15,595 nt of DNA from UBA7445 sp042096455 (GTDB lineage: Bacteria; Verrucomicrobiota; Verrucomicrobiia; Opitutales; Coraliomargaritaceae): positions 1 to 15,595 of the forward strand of contig JBELLU010000042.1 of assembly GCA_042096455.1 (NCBI GenBank), in the 5' to 3' direction. The notes beneath the pieces are model-generated. The model saw only the letters and a list, made by a program, of their open reading frames with translations. It made no database searches and was not told where the DNA came from. The position numbers and the translations under genes were made by a program. The stretch's first letter is position 1. Each line of letters begins with the position of its first letter. Positions 14,434-15,595 of the stretch are shown one piece after another.

Positions 14434-14463
14434 TGTCATTGATATGACAGGTCCTATATGACA
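14434..14463 (+). promoter_or_regulatory. Operator-like palindrome TGTCAT-N4-ATGACA plus an extra ATGACA half-site, with a possible promoter
   Basis: TGTCAT-TGAT-ATGACA (14434-14449) is a perfect 6-bp inverted repeat, and ATGACA recurs at 14458-14463, fourteen bases on. A palindromic site directly at the start of a GntR/LacI-type regulator gene is the usual position for autoregulation. TTGTCA (14433-14438) and TATATG (14455-14460), 16 bases apart, could form a promoter overlapping the palindrome. If so, ATG 14458 lies inside the -10 and translation would have to start at 14476. I saw no other TGTCAT-N4-ATGACA site in front of the sulfatase genes in this window. Confidence 0.4.
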
Positions 14464-15595
14464 GATCATGGTTTGATGGAAAATGCAAAACTACTAGGCC
14501 ACCCAATCGTTCGCTCCAGTCAGGTCGTCCTCGCGGATCAAATTCATGCGATTTTGCGAGAAGAGATTCATGCCGGCCGTTGGGAGATCGGGGAGAAATT
14601 GCCCAGTATGATGACGATGGCCAATCAATGCTTTGTCAGCCGGATGCCGGTCCAGCAAGCGATTGAGCGACTGGGAGAGGAGGGCTATGTGCGGCAGGAA
14701 AATCGCTCGGGCATTTATCTGGAATCAATGGCACCGAAGGGGCAGCCGCTTGGAACGATGGGGGTTGTTTTGCATTCCAACCCCAAGAATGAGCGCGAAT
14801 TGGAGCATCTTGGCTATGAGCAGTTGCTGGTGCATCGCTTTATGAAGTTTGCGGCAGATCGCCATTACCAGACGCGTGTCGTGTATGCAGCTGATGATCA
14901 GGATTGGAGTGAGCTGAACCGTGTTGGCGGCGTATTCGACAAAAGCGTCAAGGGCATCGTGTCGCTGGTGCCCTTTGCTCGGGCTGATATTGACGGGCTC
15001 GGCAAAGATCGGATTCCCCTGGTTTTCTGGTGCGAGCCCGATCACCGTTGTGCGCCTTGCGTTGCTTCGGACTACGAAATGGCGTTTTATCATTTGACCA
15101 GTGATTTGATAGAATGGGGGCATCAACAGATAGCACCGTTCGCGTGGCCAGGCTATACCGCAGAATTGAATCGCACATTTTTTCGCGGATACCGTCGCGC
15201 GATGGTAGAAGCGGGTCTGCCGCTTCGTGAGGATATTTATGATCAAACCCTCGAGATCGGTAAGCGGGACGCCCTTGCGTGTCAGGCCTTTATCAAGGAG
15301 CAGTCTGACATTACGGCCTATGCGTGCATGTGTCACGAGCGTGGTGATCAAGTGACGCAGGCACTGACCTCTCTGGGAGCGCAGATCCCGGAACAGATCA
15401 GCGTTGCATGCGCCAGCCCCGATCAATCGGCCTTGAGTGTCGGTCTGAAGATGAGTGGTGTCGGTTTCTCGCCAGAGAGAGAAATCGAAATGTGCTTTGA
15501 TTTGCTGCGCCAGCAAAACTTGAATCGTGAGTGGAGCATCGGCACGGTGCTCCTGTCGCCTTTCTCAATCAATGGGGAGACGATTGCTGCGCCTC
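14458..15595 (+). CDS. GntR-type regulator with LacI-type ligand-binding domain (3' end beyond window)
   Basis: A frame open from ATG 14458 to the window edge gives 379 codons with no stop. Residues 23-90 form a GntR winged helix-turn-helix: VLADQIHAILREEIHAGRW, EKLPS, then the recognition region VSRMPVQQAIERLGEEGYV and a wing RSGIYL. From about residue 98 (LGTMGVVLH) onward the alternating strands and helices match a LacI/periplasmic-binding-protein sensor, including VGGVFDKSVKGIVSLVP, RIPLVFW and IPEQISVACASPD. The full family length is about 380-400 residues, so little is missing. It is probably a cytosolic repressor released by a sugar ligand, as in AraR-type hybrids. It is co-directional with the sulfatase cluster and would lie about 110 bp after it without the intervening element, so it plausibly controls the cluster. 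The alternative start at 14476 (M7) removes six residues outside the DNA-binding domain. AGG at 14449-14451 weakly supports 14458. Confidence 0.88.
   Translation, partial: MTDHGLMENAKLLGHPIVRSSQVVLADQIHAILREEIHAGRWEIGEKLPSMMTMANQCFVSRMPVQQAIERLGEEGYVRQENRSGIYLESMAPKGQPLGTMGVVLHSNPKNERELEHLGYEQLLVHRFMKFAADRHYQTRVVYAADDQDWSELNRVGGVFDKSVKGIVSLVPFARADIDGLGKDRIPLVFWCEPDHRCAPCVASDYEMAFYHLTSDLIEWGHQQIAPFAWPGYTAELNRTFFRGYRRAMVEAGLPLREDIYDQTLEIGKRDALACQAFIKEQSDITAYACMCHERGDQVTQALTSLGAQIPEQISVACASPDQSALSVGLKMSGVGFSPEREIEMCFDLLRQQNLNREWSIGTVLLSPFSINGETIAAP

Noticed and set aside
14395..14436. Possible rho-independent terminator (AAAGCC ... GGCT / GAGCTTTTG)
   Set aside because: The stem is short and bulged with a long loop, and the T run is only four bases. 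It could be the original end of the sulfatase operon but is not supported well enough to annotate.
14725..15516. Minus-strand open frame of 263 codons
   Set aside because: It is antisense to the GntR/LacI regulator, whose plus-strand frame shows clear family motifs and runs open to the window edge.

Overview
The window looks like a sulfated-glycan degradation locus from a bacterium of the PVC group. Kiritimatiellota (Pontiella-like) is my best guess, with Verrucomicrobiota, Lentisphaerota or Planctomycetota as alternatives. The evidence is six clustered secreted type I (S1) sulfatases, SLA1-homology (SHD1-like) repeats, a dockerin-like Ca-binding segment, no SusC/SusD pair, few Shine-Dalgarno sites, and a GntR/LacI hybrid regulator. 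This placement is inferred from gene content, not from a marker gene.

Layout. Positions 3-50 are the last codons of an upstream gene whose C-terminus resembles a family 6 carbohydrate-binding module. Positions 116-13262 hold seven co-directional genes: a 1154-residue multidomain sulfatase, a secreted protein with a predicted alpha/beta-barrel-like body and two C-terminal SHD1-like repeats, and five more sulfatases. Two of these (6544-8343 and 8345-10111) are tandem paralogs. Gaps between genes are mostly 1-50 bp, so the seven probably form one or two transcripts, with a possible internal promoter in the 101-bp gap before 6544. Every protein begins with a Sec-type signal peptide, so desulfation should take place outside the cytoplasm.

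Positions 13264-14348 look like a small insertion element. It has 18-bp terminal inverted repeats (17/18 match) and is flanked by a 5-bp duplication, ATAAA, that overlaps the stop codon of the last sulfatase. Inside are a minus-strand GxxExxY gene (PD-(D/E)XK nuclease-like), internal direct and inverted repeats, several 15-nt hairpins and a 100-N assembly gap. No transposase is present. Without the element, the last sulfatase and the next gene would be about 110 bp apart.

Positions 14458-15595 hold the 5' part of a GntR-type regulator with a LacI-type ligand-binding domain. It runs off the window and has an operator-like palindrome at its start. It is the natural candidate for sensing a glycan product and controlling the sulfatase genes.

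The most unusual points are the transposase-less GxxExxY element with its apparently covarying hairpins, a sulfatase whose C-x-P-x-R maturation motif reads C-S-Q-S-R, and two paralogous sulfatases in which the active-site His of the GKWH motif is Asp.
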